DNA from: Microvirga sp. VF16
Lineage (GTDB): Bacteria > Pseudomonadota > Alphaproteobacteria > Rhizobiales > Beijerinckiaceae
Reading direction: 5' to 3'
Length of the DNA: 64,000 nt
NCBI RefSeq assembly: GCF_016864375.1
Contig: NZ_CP069359.1
Span: 124,001-188,000, forward strand
Position numbers and translations under genes: made by a program. The notes beneath the pieces are model-generated. The model was not told the origin of the DNA, ran no database searches, and was given only the letters and a program-made list of their open reading frames with translations. Below are positions 18,825-29,253 of this stretch, one piece after another (within the stretch, counting starts at the first letter, position 1; every line of letters starts with the position of its first letter).

Positions 18825-19553
18825 TCAAGGGACGATCTCGACCACGGTCCCGATCGCAAGGCCAAGCACGTGGTCCGCCCGCCCCTGATTGACGGCGATC
18901 TCCGCAAGCCCGTTCGAATTTTCGTACCAGAATGCCCCACCAGGCGGCAGATCGCTGAAGGTTCTCGCACGCTCCAACACCCGGCCCGCCGCGGCAATCC
19001 TGGCATCGGAGGGCAGCAGGGCGGCCCGCAACCCGGTCATGGCATTGCCGTAGTGATCGACATAGACAATCTCGCCGAGGTCATCGGGCCAGTCGGCCCG
19101 GCGGTCGGCACCATCCTGACGCGGCTGGCCGGGCGGCGGCTCGCGGCAGGCCAGCAGGCCCGCGACCGGCGCGAAGAGATCACGGCCGTGAAAGCTGGCC
19201 GAGAGGTGCTCCGGCGTCCAGTCGATGTCCCAGCTCCGCATCCTTCCGGCACGGCGCTGGACGAGTTCGAACACGCCATTGCCGGGGCCGACATACCAGC
19301 GATCATCCGCCTCGAGCACAAGGGCGGGCCGTGCTCCGCCGACGCCGGGATCGACGACACAGAGGAAGACGGTTCCGGCCGGAAACCATCTGGCATAGGC
19401 CGCCAGCAGGTAGGCCGAGGCCTTGGGGTTGCTGACCGGCGCATCGGCGAACAGATCGACCATGGGGATGCCGGGCGCGGTCTGGTGGAGCACCGCCTTC
19501 ATCTGGCCCGTATAGGGACCGTCCAACCCGAAGTCCGTGAACAGCACGATCAT
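18825..19553 (-). CDS. SAM hydroxide adenosyltransferase (DUF62/SAM-dependent halogenase relative)
   Basis: Members of this family convert S-adenosylmethionine and water (hydroxide) to adenosine and methionine and are related to fluorinase/chlorinase. The start MIVLFTDFGLDGPYTGQMKA at 19553 is the canonical N terminus; upstream in-frame codons to 19616 add no homology. Other family features are VVDPGVGG near residue 68, a GPGNGVF segment near 88, FHGRDLFAPVA near 120, and the late VDHYGNAMT and FWYENSNGLAEIAVN segments. The length of 242 residues is slightly below the usual ~265. It precedes the broken radical SAM gene on the same strand, so both SAM-using genes may have been co-transcribed. 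Confidence 0.88.
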   Translation of the reverse strand: MIVLFTDFGLDGPYTGQMKAVLHQTAPGIPMVDLFADAPVSNPKASAYLLAAYARWFPAGTVFLCVVDPGVGGARPALVLEADDRWYVGPGNGVFELVQRRAGRMRSWDIDWTPEHLSASFHGRDLFAPVAGLLACREPPPGQPRQDGADRRADWPDDLGEIVYVDHYGNAMTGLRAALLPSDARIAAAGRVLERARTFSDLPPGGAFWYENSNGLAEIAVNQGRADHVLGLAIGTVVEIVP

Positions 19554-20134
19554 GACACTAACATGCCCCGATGTGCCTGTGCCTTGCAACGATCGCACGT
19601 TCTTCAATGACAGCAATTGGCATGGGGCAGACCTTGTCCGAATTTCCGCATTGGCAGCGCGAGCCGATCTTCATGGGCATGAGTTCAATGACCCGGGTTG
19701 ACCCAGCCTGTGTCAAAACGCGAACGGGTCCGATCTCGGCGAACTATTTGTACAACATAAACCCCATACGCCGTGAAATCTCCGGCCTATTCGGCCCTCC
19801 AAGACATAAGATTGCTCCAACGAGCGACACGTCAGCGATTTTACACAACCAAGACCCGCTGCAGACGCCCAGTGCCGGGCGTGGTCGCCCTCCGGCGATA
19901 TCTGGTTCGATGTTCCCAGCCGGCCGAAATTCCGGCGCCTCGCGGTCGCCGGACGCAGCTTGACATGAGGCGCGGTCTGAAGACCTCAGCAGCGAAACGG
20001 GCTCGGACGCAGCCACGATGATCGCCTGCATTAACGGCAGTTGGGCGGTCCGCTGCGGGAGAATACTCGGACATGCGGAACGTTGAATGTCGCGTGTGCG
20101 CCACCCGCCCTTAGCGGTTGGCCACGCTCGCACG
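19554..20134. other. Gene-poor stretch
   Basis: I see no supportable gene in these ~580 bp. Open frames on both strands are short, lack ribosome sites and read as low-information sequence. It could be the remains of an older gene. Confidence 0.4.
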
Positions 20135-21031
20135 CTAAGAGCCAACATTTTTTAGCGGAAGTCCGAACCAACTGGCGACGCTGTCGCGGATGACGTCGAA
20201 GACCGTCCGGCCGTCTCTCGTCGGGCTGTCCGACGAGTAGAAGTGGTTGGCTCCAGGCACCTGAGCCCATTCAACCGGTCTTACAGCCATCCGAAACTGC
20301 TGCTCGACCTCCGGTACGAATGCGGTGACATAGTCGAGATCATGCTCGGCCGAGATCATCAAAAGAGGTGGCAGCGGCAGGTCCTGCCGCGCCGCTAAAT
20401 AGGCCTTTACGTCTACAGGCATCAGCGGGCCGGAAATAGTGACGACACCCGCGACCTCGACACCCTTCCCATAAGCGACGTAACACGCACTACGCCCACC
20501 GGACGAATATCCACCGAGCACGATATTCCTTGGATCAATCCCAAAGTCTTGGTGGTGCGCTTTGACCCACCGCACAGCCTCGGCCACGTCTTCGAACGCA
20601 GCTTCCATGAAGCGAGCCATCTCGCTCGGCTTGATTGATGGCAGGCCCATCTCAGCACGTAGAGCACTTACACGAGACATCGGCACCTCGTCGGGCCGCG
20701 TCAGCACCGGGTTGGGGCTCGGCTCCGGGTCAGTCTGCGCGAGCCGGTATTGAACAGAGAATGCTGCGACACCCAGTTCTGCGAAACGGCGGCAATATTC
20801 CGCGATCGACGTATTCGTCCCGACCCCGGCGGAGAAGGCGTCAGCTTCTTTAGACCCGCGATGGAACACGCCGCCATGGGCGAGCACCAGGGCTGGGGTT
20901 GGCGTCCGGGCAGGATAGTCGGGCAGGTAGCAGTCGAGCTTCAGGGGCATGGTCCGCATCGGTCCTCGGCCCCGTTCATATGCGATCCGGGCGTGGCAGA
21001 AGACGATATTCCTCTGTACGCTGACGCTCAT
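20135..21031 (-). CDS. Alpha/beta hydrolase (carboxylesterase-like)
   Basis: The 298-residue protein has an HSL/esterase-type oxyanion loop HGG at residues 52-54 (LVLAHGGVFHRGS) and a nucleophile elbow G-Y-S-S-G centred on Ser176 (VLGGYSSGGRSACY). A late His is present in PGANHFYSSDSPT, and Asp could come from ISAEHDLDYV. These complete a Ser-Asp-His triad. There is no signal peptide. It probably hydrolyses short-chain esters, but the substrate cannot be read from sequence. Its ATG overlaps the TGA of a possible 53-residue frame at 21028-21189 (ATGA), so the two may be co-translated. Confidence 0.82.
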   Translation of the reverse strand: MSVSVQRNIVFCHARIAYERGRGPMRTMPLKLDCYLPDYPARTPTPALVLAHGGVFHRGSKEADAFSAGVGTNTSIAEYCRRFAELGVAAFSVQYRLAQTDPEPSPNPVLTRPDEVPMSRVSALRAEMGLPSIKPSEMARFMEAAFEDVAEAVRWVKAHHQDFGIDPRNIVLGGYSSGGRSACYVAYGKGVEVAGVVTISGPLMPVDVKAYLAARQDLPLPPLLMISAEHDLDYVTAFVPEVEQQFRMAVRPVEWAQVPGANHFYSSDSPTRDGRTVFDVIRDSVASWFGLPLKNVGS

Positions 21032-21189
21032 TGGCGTTCTCCCGTGAAGGTGATGACCCGATTATCCATTGGGCCGATCGTCAGAACGCCGATATGGTGG
21101 AAGCCTAGCATTGCGATGTCCATGGCCACTTTGGAAAGCAGAGCGGAAAAAGCCAGGCTCGGAGCCATCGGTCTGGTGGAGCGCTCCAT
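21028..21189 (-). CDS. Possible 53-residue protein coupled to the hydrolase
   Basis: A frame from ATG 21189 ends at TGA 21028-21030, overlapping the hydrolase ATG by the ATGA arrangement typical of translational coupling. The predicted product (MERSTRPMAPSLAF, then KVAMDIAMLGFHHIGVLTIG) has a moderately hydrophobic centre. I recognise no family. The overlap is the main support, and it could be the tail of a decayed longer gene. Confidence 0.3.
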   Translation of the reverse strand: MERSTRPMAPSLAFSALLSKVAMDIAMLGFHHIGVLTIGPMDNRVITFTGERQ

Positions 21190-21662
21190 ACTTCGCAGAG
21201 CGGCCTCGAACTTGCCTGTCAGCGATCAGCTTAAGAGTCTGATGCTCTAAGTTGCCTACCAGACGCAAATCAGCAGCTAAAGCGGGAGAGGCGTTGTTAG
21301 AGCGCGTATCCGGCGCTGTACTGCGTCGAGGAGCGAGGCGAGCTGCTGGACGGCGACGGAAGCGGACCTTTTACCCAGTCTCCTAACATCGCTGTCTGAC
21401 CCCATGCAGACGTTGGGCAATCCAAAATATTGGATGCTCGGGCCATGGCATCCGCGCGACCTCACTGTATTAGGACTTGACGCGAGAAACGTCCTGGATC
21501 CTGCGCAGCCGCGGTCAGGGGCGTGGTAGCTTGGGCATCGACGCACTAGCCCCGCGAACGGCGGGGAGATCCTCCATCGATCGTACGTCACCACTTTTTC
21601 GGCTCCTGACTATTTCGTGCTATCCTGTTGCCTGGGGCACGCTCGGATGAGAGGAGGCTGCG
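21190..21662. other. Gene-poor stretch
   Basis: Nothing convincing is seen apart from the short region just upstream of the 21663 gene, which holds its ribosome site. Confidence 0.4.
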
Positions 21663-21908
21663 ATGCGCGCAGCTATCCAGAGGCTCTGTCACCGCATCTC
21701 GCATTGGGCCTTTTCAGGCTTCCCCCGTCGTGAACCTGGCCTCGATGGGCCGGAGACAGCAGACGAGATCGCATTCCGATTCAAGGACTGTGAGGAGTGC
21801 GGGCCGTCCGCCGAAGACCTCGAGGCAAAGGACCGCGAGCGTGCGGAGCGGTTCAAGCGCGATCAGCTCTTGCCGATCATGGGATGGTCGACCGGGGTGC
21901 CGGGTTGA
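21663..21908 (+). CDS. Small hypothetical protein, 81 residues
   Basis: ATG 21663 follows a strong AGAGGAGG ribosome site. The product has a basic N-terminal third (IQRLCHRISHWAF) and an acidic, charged middle with DEIAFRFKDCEECG, then a helical EDLEAKDRERAERFKRDQ segment. The CxxC pair (CEEC) could bind metal or be redox active. I recognise no family. It is likely genuine because of the ribosome site and amino acid composition. Confidence 0.5.
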   Translation: MRAAIQRLCHRISHWAFSGFPRREPGLDGPETADEIAFRFKDCEECGPSAEDLEAKDRERAERFKRDQLLPIMGWSTGVPG

Positions 21909-22008
21909 CGGGTAAATGTCAGGGGCCGACTTGACCCACGTCGGCGGTCTGACGGGTCCGCATCACCTTCGGATACGTCAAATGATGCTTCGACAAACGC
22001 GCGGGTAA

Positions 22009-22725
22009 CTATTGTGAGGATCGCCGGGCTTCCAGCCGGCGGTGGATTCCCTCACGAGCGCTTTCGTTGCGCTGGATCATGAGCGCGGTGGCGGGTTCAG
22101 GCGCCTTGTCAGGGTGGCCGGCGTCGAACGGAGGAGACGGGTCATACTCGATGGCGAGCTGAACAGCCTGGGCGACCTCTGCCCCGGCGAGTTCGGCCAC
22201 AAGACTGAAAGCGAAGTCGATCCCCACTGACACGCCGCCCGAGGTGATGACATTGCCGTCGCGCACGATCCTCGCCTTTTCGTGACGGGCGCCAACCAGT
22301 GGCAGCAAGTCGACGTAAGCCCAATGCGTCGCGGCGCGACGCCCCACCAGCAACCCGGCCGCACCGAGCAGAAAGGCCCCCGTGCACACGGACGTCACGT
22401 ACCGCGCCTGCTCACCCTGGGAGCGGACGAACTCAACCGTCTCGGCGTCAGCCAGCGCATCGACGATGCCGGCTCCGCCAGGCACGCAGATCAGATCGAG
22501 CCTGGGAGAGGTGCCAAACGTGCATGTGGGCATGATCCCCAAACCACGGTCGCTCGCAACCGGCTGCAACGTCTTAGCGATCACGTGGACGCCTGATTGG
22601 GGAAACGGGCTGGGAACTGTCGGCGACGGAGGCGTTCCCAAACGGCTGAGGACCTCGAACGGTCCGGTGAAATCAAGTTGCGTGATCCCGGGGTAGATCA
22701 CAAAACCGACGTTGAAATGGGCCAT
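22009..22725 (-). CDS. DJ-1/PfpI-family protein, isonitrile hydratase-like
   Basis: From ATG 22725 (MAHFNVGFVIYPG) the 238-residue protein has the class I glutamine amidotransferase-like fold of the DJ-1/PfpI group. The nucleophile elbow is SVCTGAFLLG with Cys114, and Asp18 lies in TQLDFTGPFEVL. This Asp and the Cys-Thr pair match the residues described for bacterial isonitrile hydratase (InhA), which hydrates isonitriles to N-substituted formamides. There is no C-terminal AraC helix-turn-helix, so it is an enzyme rather than a GlxA-type regulator. The IS630 element inserted ~200 bp upstream. Confidence 0.8.
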   Translation of the reverse strand: MAHFNVGFVIYPGITQLDFTGPFEVLSRLGTPPSPTVPSPFPQSGVHVIAKTLQPVASDRGLGIMPTCTFGTSPRLDLICVPGGAGIVDALADAETVEFVRSQGEQARYVTSVCTGAFLLGAAGLLVGRRAATHWAYVDLLPLVGARHEKARIVRDGNVITSGGVSVGIDFAFSLVAELAGAEVAQAVQLAIEYDPSPPFDAGHPDKAPEPATALMIQRNESAREGIHRRLEARRSSQ

Positions 22726-22927
22726 GCTGCACTCCTCTGTGCTGGGAGCCACGCGAGACCTCTGCCGAGCATTGCGCTTCCTGCAAGAGTTCGCAACGCG
22801 TCATCAGCCGTCGGTTCGGTGGGGCTATGTCGAGCCAACGGGACGCCCCTCACGCCACGGCGAGGGTCTCGAACTCGCCGCAATTTCCGTTGGGAACAGT
22901 ATTCAACTCGTCATGCACGTGCGAGTG

Positions 22928-24021
22928 CTAAGTAGGTCGCCAAAAGTTCTGCAACAGCTTTCTGAGCCAGAAGCGTTTGGATGCCATGCCAGCCTTGCGA
23001 CGCGCCTGTTGCGGCGTCAGGCTTAGAACCCAGGCCGCGGCATCGGCGGCCAGAGCATCGATGGACGCGGCCTGCCGGTTGGCCGCAATGAGCCGCTTGA
23101 GTTCGCGCCAGAGCTGGTCCATCGGGCTCAGTTCGGGTGCCTGCCGGGGCAACCACACGAAGCGGATGCGCAGCCGATCGGCCAGCGCTTGCGTCTGTGG
23201 GGCGGTGTGGGCGCTCGCCCGATCGGTGAGAAGCCAGAGCCAGCCGGCGCGGCGATATCGCCGCCGCAACGCGTGCAAGAACGCCTGAGCGTCGGCCTGA
23301 CCGGCGCGGGTGCGGACCAGCACCACCCGACGCGCGGTCCGTAGGTCAATCGCCCCAAACAGCACCCGCTTGGCATTGCGGCCGGTGATCGGCACGATCG
23401 CCTGGGTACCCTTGAGCGCCCACATCGCCCGCAGGGGCGGAAACAGTCGCAGCAGGGTCCAGTCGAGGCACAGCAGCCGATCGCCTCTGTGCCAGCCCGC
23501 CTTCAGGCGCCGGATCAAGCCCCTTTTTTCTGCGCCAGATGAGCCGCGCGCGCGACATAGACATAGCGCGGCCGCTTCCAGCGATAGCCGGCCTCGTGCA
23601 GCCGGCGCCGCAGGGTGCGGGGGCTGACGGCGAGGCCCTTGGCGGCCAGATCGTGCGCCAGCAGCGGCACCGTCCAGCTCGTCGCCTGGTAGCCGCAGCG
23701 GCGCGGGTCGCGTGCCAGGGCGGCGGCCAGGCGCTGCGGCGTCAGCGGGCGATGCAGGCGCGGACGCCCGCTGCGCGGTCGGTCGATCAGGGCCGTGGTC
23801 TCATGCTCGGCCCGGTACTGGACGAGCCAGCGATGCACACTGGAGCGGTTGACGCGGCAGCGGCGGGCCGCCTCGGCCACGGGATGCCCCTCGGCCACCA
23901 GCAACAGCGCCTCGAGGCGGCGATACTCACGAGCCTCGCGGGCACCAGCAAGCGCTACGGCCAGCCGCTTGCGATCCACCTCGTCGAGCCACGTCTCGGG
24001 AGAGTGATCATGTCGTTGCAT
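22928..24021 (-). CDS. IS630-family transposase made by frameshifting (OrfA-OrfB)
   Basis: OrfA (from ATG 24021, MQRHDHSPETWL) holds a helix-turn-helix region with HPVAEAARRCRVNRSSVHRW and a winged segment, and ends at 23515. OrfB overlaps it from 23518 and carries the DDE catalytic part: CLDWTLLRLFPPLRAMW, LTDRASAHTA and ELSPMDQLWRELK. The overlap contains a run of six A followed by four G (at 23524-23533, minus strand), a classic slippery site, so a fused transposase is probably produced by programmed frameshifting. The stop codon TAG of OrfB is completed by the target TA and its neighbouring C outside the element. Confidence 0.88.
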
Positions 24022-24075
24022 GCTCCCTAGGGAACACCCGCGGCTCTCGCGTTGCAAGTTTTATGGCGACCTACT
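22931..24075 (-). mobile_element. Complete IS630-family insertion sequence
   Basis: The 1,145-bp element is bounded by inverted repeats AGTAGGTCGCCAAAAGTT (left) and its imperfect complement at 24057-24075. It is flanked by TA on both sides (22929-22930 and 24076-24077), the hallmark target duplication of IS630/Tc1-mariner elements. Both transposase frames are intact, so it may be active and recent. Confidence 0.92.
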
Positions 24076-24077
24076 TA

Positions 24078-24625
24078 GCAAGGCATGGCGCCCTCGGCCC
24101 TGCGGAGATAATCGCAAATCAGGATATTCGACGGGGTCGAGATGTCGATCAAATCTAAGTTGTGGGATTCATCAGGAACTGTGACCTCTACACAGGCCTA
24201 TAGTGGCGATGGTTTTGAACCGGCTGCACCGTGCAGACGAGTTCCTCTACAACCCGAACCTGTCTTCAATGGGAAGGTCTCCTAGTGGCACGCTCGAGAC
24301 CTACGCTCGAAGGCAGCAATCCTCATCGAACCGGACGTTCCGAAAGTGCAGGGAATCTCGGTTCCTGACCCCGAGCGGTCCTTCGCCTTGACCGTGTTGA
24401 TAGCCCCTGTGGGCGGCTTGGCGTGTATGTGGCCGGCATCCGTTCGCTCCAGTCCTTGGAGATCCACAGACGGCTGACGCCCGGAACTTTCCTCCTTCGC
24501 TTTCAAGGTCATCCCCAATAGTGAGGCCGGTTCGTACCCATGGTCGCTCCTTGCGCTGGAACAAGGAGCGCCGCTCTGAGGCGGGTTATCCTATCCGCAC
24601 GTGTTCCAATCGAGAGGATACGTCC
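24078..24625. other. Gene-poor stretch right of IS630
   Basis: The first ~80 bp may be the 3' half of a small gene split by the IS630 insertion (see findings). The remainder shows no supportable gene. Confidence 0.35.
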
Positions 24626-24925
24626 ATGGGATCGGGAGCGCCCAAGAGGCCGGTGCTGCGTGCGCGGTCATGGCCGAGGAGCCGATGGGTGGAGCGGCAG
24701 GCCAGCCTGTTCGGCCGGATGATGGTGAGCGTGGGAGCGGATCCCGGCGCGACGGCCCGGGAGGGGTTCGATGGCGGGTTCGCGGCCGCGTGCCGTCGGT
24801 GCCTGGCCTGTCCGAACGCGACCGACTGCGGACGCTGGCTCGAGGGTGGGGGCGCCGACGAACCGCCGTCCTTCTGCGCGAATGCCGCTTTCCTGAACCG
24901 CGTGCGGGCATCGGGCACGGGCTGA
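24626..24925 (+). CDS. DUF6455-type small Cys-rich protein
   Basis: From ATG 24626 (GAGAGGA ribosome site at 24612) the 99-residue product has a helical LFGRMMVSVGADP segment, then C-R-R-C-L-A-C-P with a fourth Cys five residues on (DCGRWL), then PPSFCANAAFLNRV. The pattern CxxCxxC-x5-C-x3-W ... PP-x-F-C-x-N-A-x-F/L is that of alphaproteobacterial DUF6455 proteins; the Cys residues may bind metal or haem, which is unproven. A related domain ends the protein at 38318-38956. The gene lies 157 bp before a FixK-like box and 266 bp before acs. The longer upstream in-frame extension (24521) lacks a ribosome site. Confidence 0.75.
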   Translation: MGSGAPKRPVLRARSWPRSRWVERQASLFGRMMVSVGADPGATAREGFDGGFAAACRRCLACPNATDCGRWLEGGGADEPPSFCANAAFLNRVRASGTG

Positions 24926-25081
24926 TCCACCGGACAGCCGGAAGCCCATGTTGACGGGGGATCCTTCCGGAGCTCTGCGAATGAACGCCGCCGGACTGGC
25001 GGTAGTCGCGGGCCCCCTGACGGCTCCCATCGCAGTCGTCCAGACGTCATACTTTCTTACAAGTCTCCGAAGCCGACCCGC

Positions 25082-25095
25082 TTGATCTACCTCAA
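25082..25095. promoter_or_regulatory. FixK/FNR-like box upstream of acs
   Basis: TTGATCTACCTCAA has one perfect and one near-perfect half of the TTGA-N6-TCAA motif bound by FixK/FnrN proteins. It is 97 bp upstream of the acs start, a plausible position for oxygen-linked control. Confidence 0.5.
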
Positions 25096-25191
25096 TTCGA
25101 CCGATTGTTGGCCCAGTATGATGGCACCCAAGTCCCACGCCTAGGAACAACGCAGGGACGGAGGAGAGGGGCGACTGGGAAAGTCACGCTC

Positions 25192-27162
<1,971 letters not shown>

Positions 27163-27185
27163 ACCCATTCCGGAGGACTCTTGCC

Positions 27186-27491
27186 ATGGCCTCGCACGAC
27201 TACAACCAACTCCTTCGCAGCCCCCGGTTCCAGGAGCTCGTTCGCCAGCGGACGAGATTCGCCTGGACCCTCTCCATCGTGATGCTCGTCATCTATTTCG
27301 GCTTCATCCTCCTCGTGGCCTTCGCCAAGCCTCTCCTCGCCACCAAGGTCGGCGGCGGCGTCACCTCGTTGGGGATCATCCTCGGACTGGGCGTCATCCT
27401 CTCCGCATTCGTTCTGACCGGCATCTATGTCCAGCGCGCCAACAGCCGCTTCGACGAACTCACCCGTCACCTCACGAGGGAGATCATGTGA
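27186..27491 (+). CDS. yjcH: DUF485 membrane protein
   Basis: The 101-residue protein has two transmembrane segments ([19 protein letters not shown] and [21 protein letters not shown]) and the DUF485 N terminus [15 protein letters not shown]. It is almost always encoded between acs and actP in proteobacteria. Its role is not established; a link to acetate uptake by ActP is inferred from this conserved placement. Its stop overlaps the actP start region. Confidence 0.93.
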   Translation: MASHDYNQLLRSPRFQELVRQRTRFAWTLSIVMLVIYFGFILLVAFAKPLLATKVGGGVTSLGIILGLGVILSAFVLTGIYVQRANSRFDELTRHLTREIM

Positions 27492-29185
27492 TGCCCCGGC
27501 CGCTCATTCTTGCAATCGCAATCCTTCTCGCGCTCGACGCCAGTCATTCCGGAGTACTGGCGGCGGGACCGGATCTCGGCGCCGTGCAGAGACAGCCCCT
27601 GAACTGGACCGCCATCATCATGTTCCTGGTCTTCGTGCTCGGTACGCTCGGGATCACCTATCGGGCCGCGGCCCAGACCAAGTCGGCTGCCGATTTCTAT
27701 GCCGCGGGAGGTGGCATCACCGGATTCCAGAACGGCTTGGCCATTGCTGGCGACTACATGTCCGCGGCCTCCTTTCTGGGCATCTCCGGGCTTGTCTTCG
27801 CCAGCGGCTTCGACGGTCTGATTTACTCCATCGGGTTCCTGGTCGGATGGCCGATCGTGCTCTTTCTGATCGCAGAGCGGCTGCGGAATCTTGGCAAGTT
27901 CACGTTCTCGGACGTGGCGTCCTTCCGCCTCGACCAGACCCGGATCCGCATTCTCTCCGCAGTCGGGACGCTTGTCGTTGTTGCCTTCTATCTCATCGCG
28001 CAGATGGTCGGCGCCGGCAAGCTCATTGAGCTGCTCTTCGGCCTGAACTATCTGTACGCGGTCATCATCGTCGGCGTGCTGATGATCGTGTATGTGGCGT
28101 TCGGCGGCATGAAGGCCACGACCTGGGTGCAGATCATCAAGGCGTGCCTCCTCTTGGCCGGCGCCACCCTGATGTCCCTGATCGTCCTGTGGCGGTTCGG
28201 CTTCAGCCCGGAAGCCATGTTCGCCGAGGCCGTGAAGACCCACCCGAAGGGTGACGCCATCATGGCGCCTGGCGCCCTCGTGGCCGATCCGATCTCGGCC
28301 ATTTCGCTCGGCCTCGCGCTGATGTTCGGGACTGCCGGACTGCCCCACATCCTGATGCGGTTCTTCACGGTGTCGGATGCCCAGGCGGCCCGCAAGTCGG
28401 TCTTCTACGCCACCGGCTTCATCGCCTATTTCTATATCCTGACCTTCATCATCGGGTTCGGCGCGATCACGTTCCTGATGAACGACCCGAGCTTCTTCAA
28501 GCTCGGCGCGGGCGGAGCCTACGACAAGGTCAAGGACATCATCGGCGGGACCAACATGGCCGCGGTCCATCTCGCGACCGCGACGGGGGGCTCGCTCTTT
28601 CTCGGCTTCATCTCGGCGGTGGCGTTTGCGACGATCCTAGCTGTGGTGGCTGGCCTCACGCTTGCGGGCGCGTCGGCGGTGAGCCACGACCTCTATGCGG
28701 AAGTGATCGCACGCGGCAAGGCATCCGAGCAGAAGGAGGTCAACATCTCGAAGATCGCGGCCATCGTCATCGGCATCGTGGCGATCTTCCTGGGTTACAT
28801 CTTCGAGAACCAGAACGTGGCCTTCATGGTCGGCCTGGCCTTCGCGGTCGCGGCGAGCTGCAACTTCCCGGTTCTCCTGATGTCGGTCCTCTGGAAGGGA
28901 ACAACGACCCGCGGAGCGCTGATCGGCGGTCTGCTTGGATTGGTCAGCGCGGTCGCCATGGTGGTCCTGAGCAAGGCCGTCTGGGTGCAGACGTTCGGCT
29001 TCGCGCGCGAACTCTTCCCCTATGACAACCCGGCCATCTTTTCCATGCCGATCGCCTTCCTCGGGATCTGGGCGTTCTCCAGGCTCGATGCCAGCAACCG
29101 CGCCAAGGTCGAGGTCGCTGCGTTCGATGCCCAGTACATCCGATCGGAAACGGGGATCGGAGCCGCGGCGGCTCACGTTCATTGA
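27488..29185 (+). CDS. actP: Cation/acetate symporter
   Basis: The 565-residue sodium:solute symporter family protein begins with a signal-like segment ([20 protein letters not shown]) followed by about 13 membrane helices. Family landmarks include [26 protein letters not shown]-type sequence after the first helix (nt ~27690-27760) and [13 protein letters not shown] near nt 28330. ActP imports acetate and glycolate with a cation. Translation starts at GTG 27488 or ATG 27491, overlapping the end of yjcH. It is the third gene of the acs operon. Confidence 0.95.
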   Translation: MMPRPLILAIAILLALDASHSGVLAAGPDLGAVQRQPLNWTAIIMFLVFVLGTLGITYRAAAQTKSAADFYAAGGGITGFQNGLAIAGDYMSAASFLGISGLVFASGFDGLIYSIGFLVGWPIVLFLIAERLRNLGKFTFSDVASFRLDQTRIRILSAVGTLVVVAFYLIAQMVGAGKLIELLFGLNYLYAVIIVGVLMIVYVAFGGMKATTWVQIIKACLLLAGATLMSLIVLWRFGFSPEAMFAEAVKTHPKGDAIMAPGALVADPISAISLGLALMFGTAGLPHILMRFFTVSDAQAARKSVFYATGFIAYFYILTFIIGFGAITFLMNDPSFFKLGAGGAYDKVKDIIGGTNMAAVHLATATGGSLFLGFISAVAFATILAVVAGLTLAGASAVSHDLYAEVIARGKASEQKEVNISKIAAIVIGIVAIFLGYIFENQNVAFMVGLAFAVAASCNFPVLLMSVLWKGTTTRGALIGGLLGLVSAVAMVVLSKAVWVQTFGFARELFPYDNPAIFSMPIAFLGIWAFSRLDASNRAKVEVAAFDAQYIRSETGIGAAAAHVH

Positions 29186-29199
29186 GTGACGTGACAAGT

Positions 29200-29227
29200 G
29201 TCGCCTCCCGGCAAGCCGGAAGGCGAC
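29200..29227 (+). promoter_or_regulatory. Intercistronic hairpin between actP and the DUF294 gene
   Basis: GTCGCCTCCCGGC and GCCGGAAGGCGAC form a 13-bp stem with one mismatch and a 2-base spacer. No T-run follows. It starts 15 bp after the actP stop and may stabilise the upstream mRNA or partly terminate. Confidence 0.55.
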
Positions 29228-29253
29228 GGCTCGGTTGAGGCAGAAAGGAACCC

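Noticed and set aside
5363-19722. A 13-base match GTGTCAAAACGCG at 5363-5375 and 19710-19722
   Set aside because: It is too short, and the flanks do not match, so it is not supported as a repeat or IS end.
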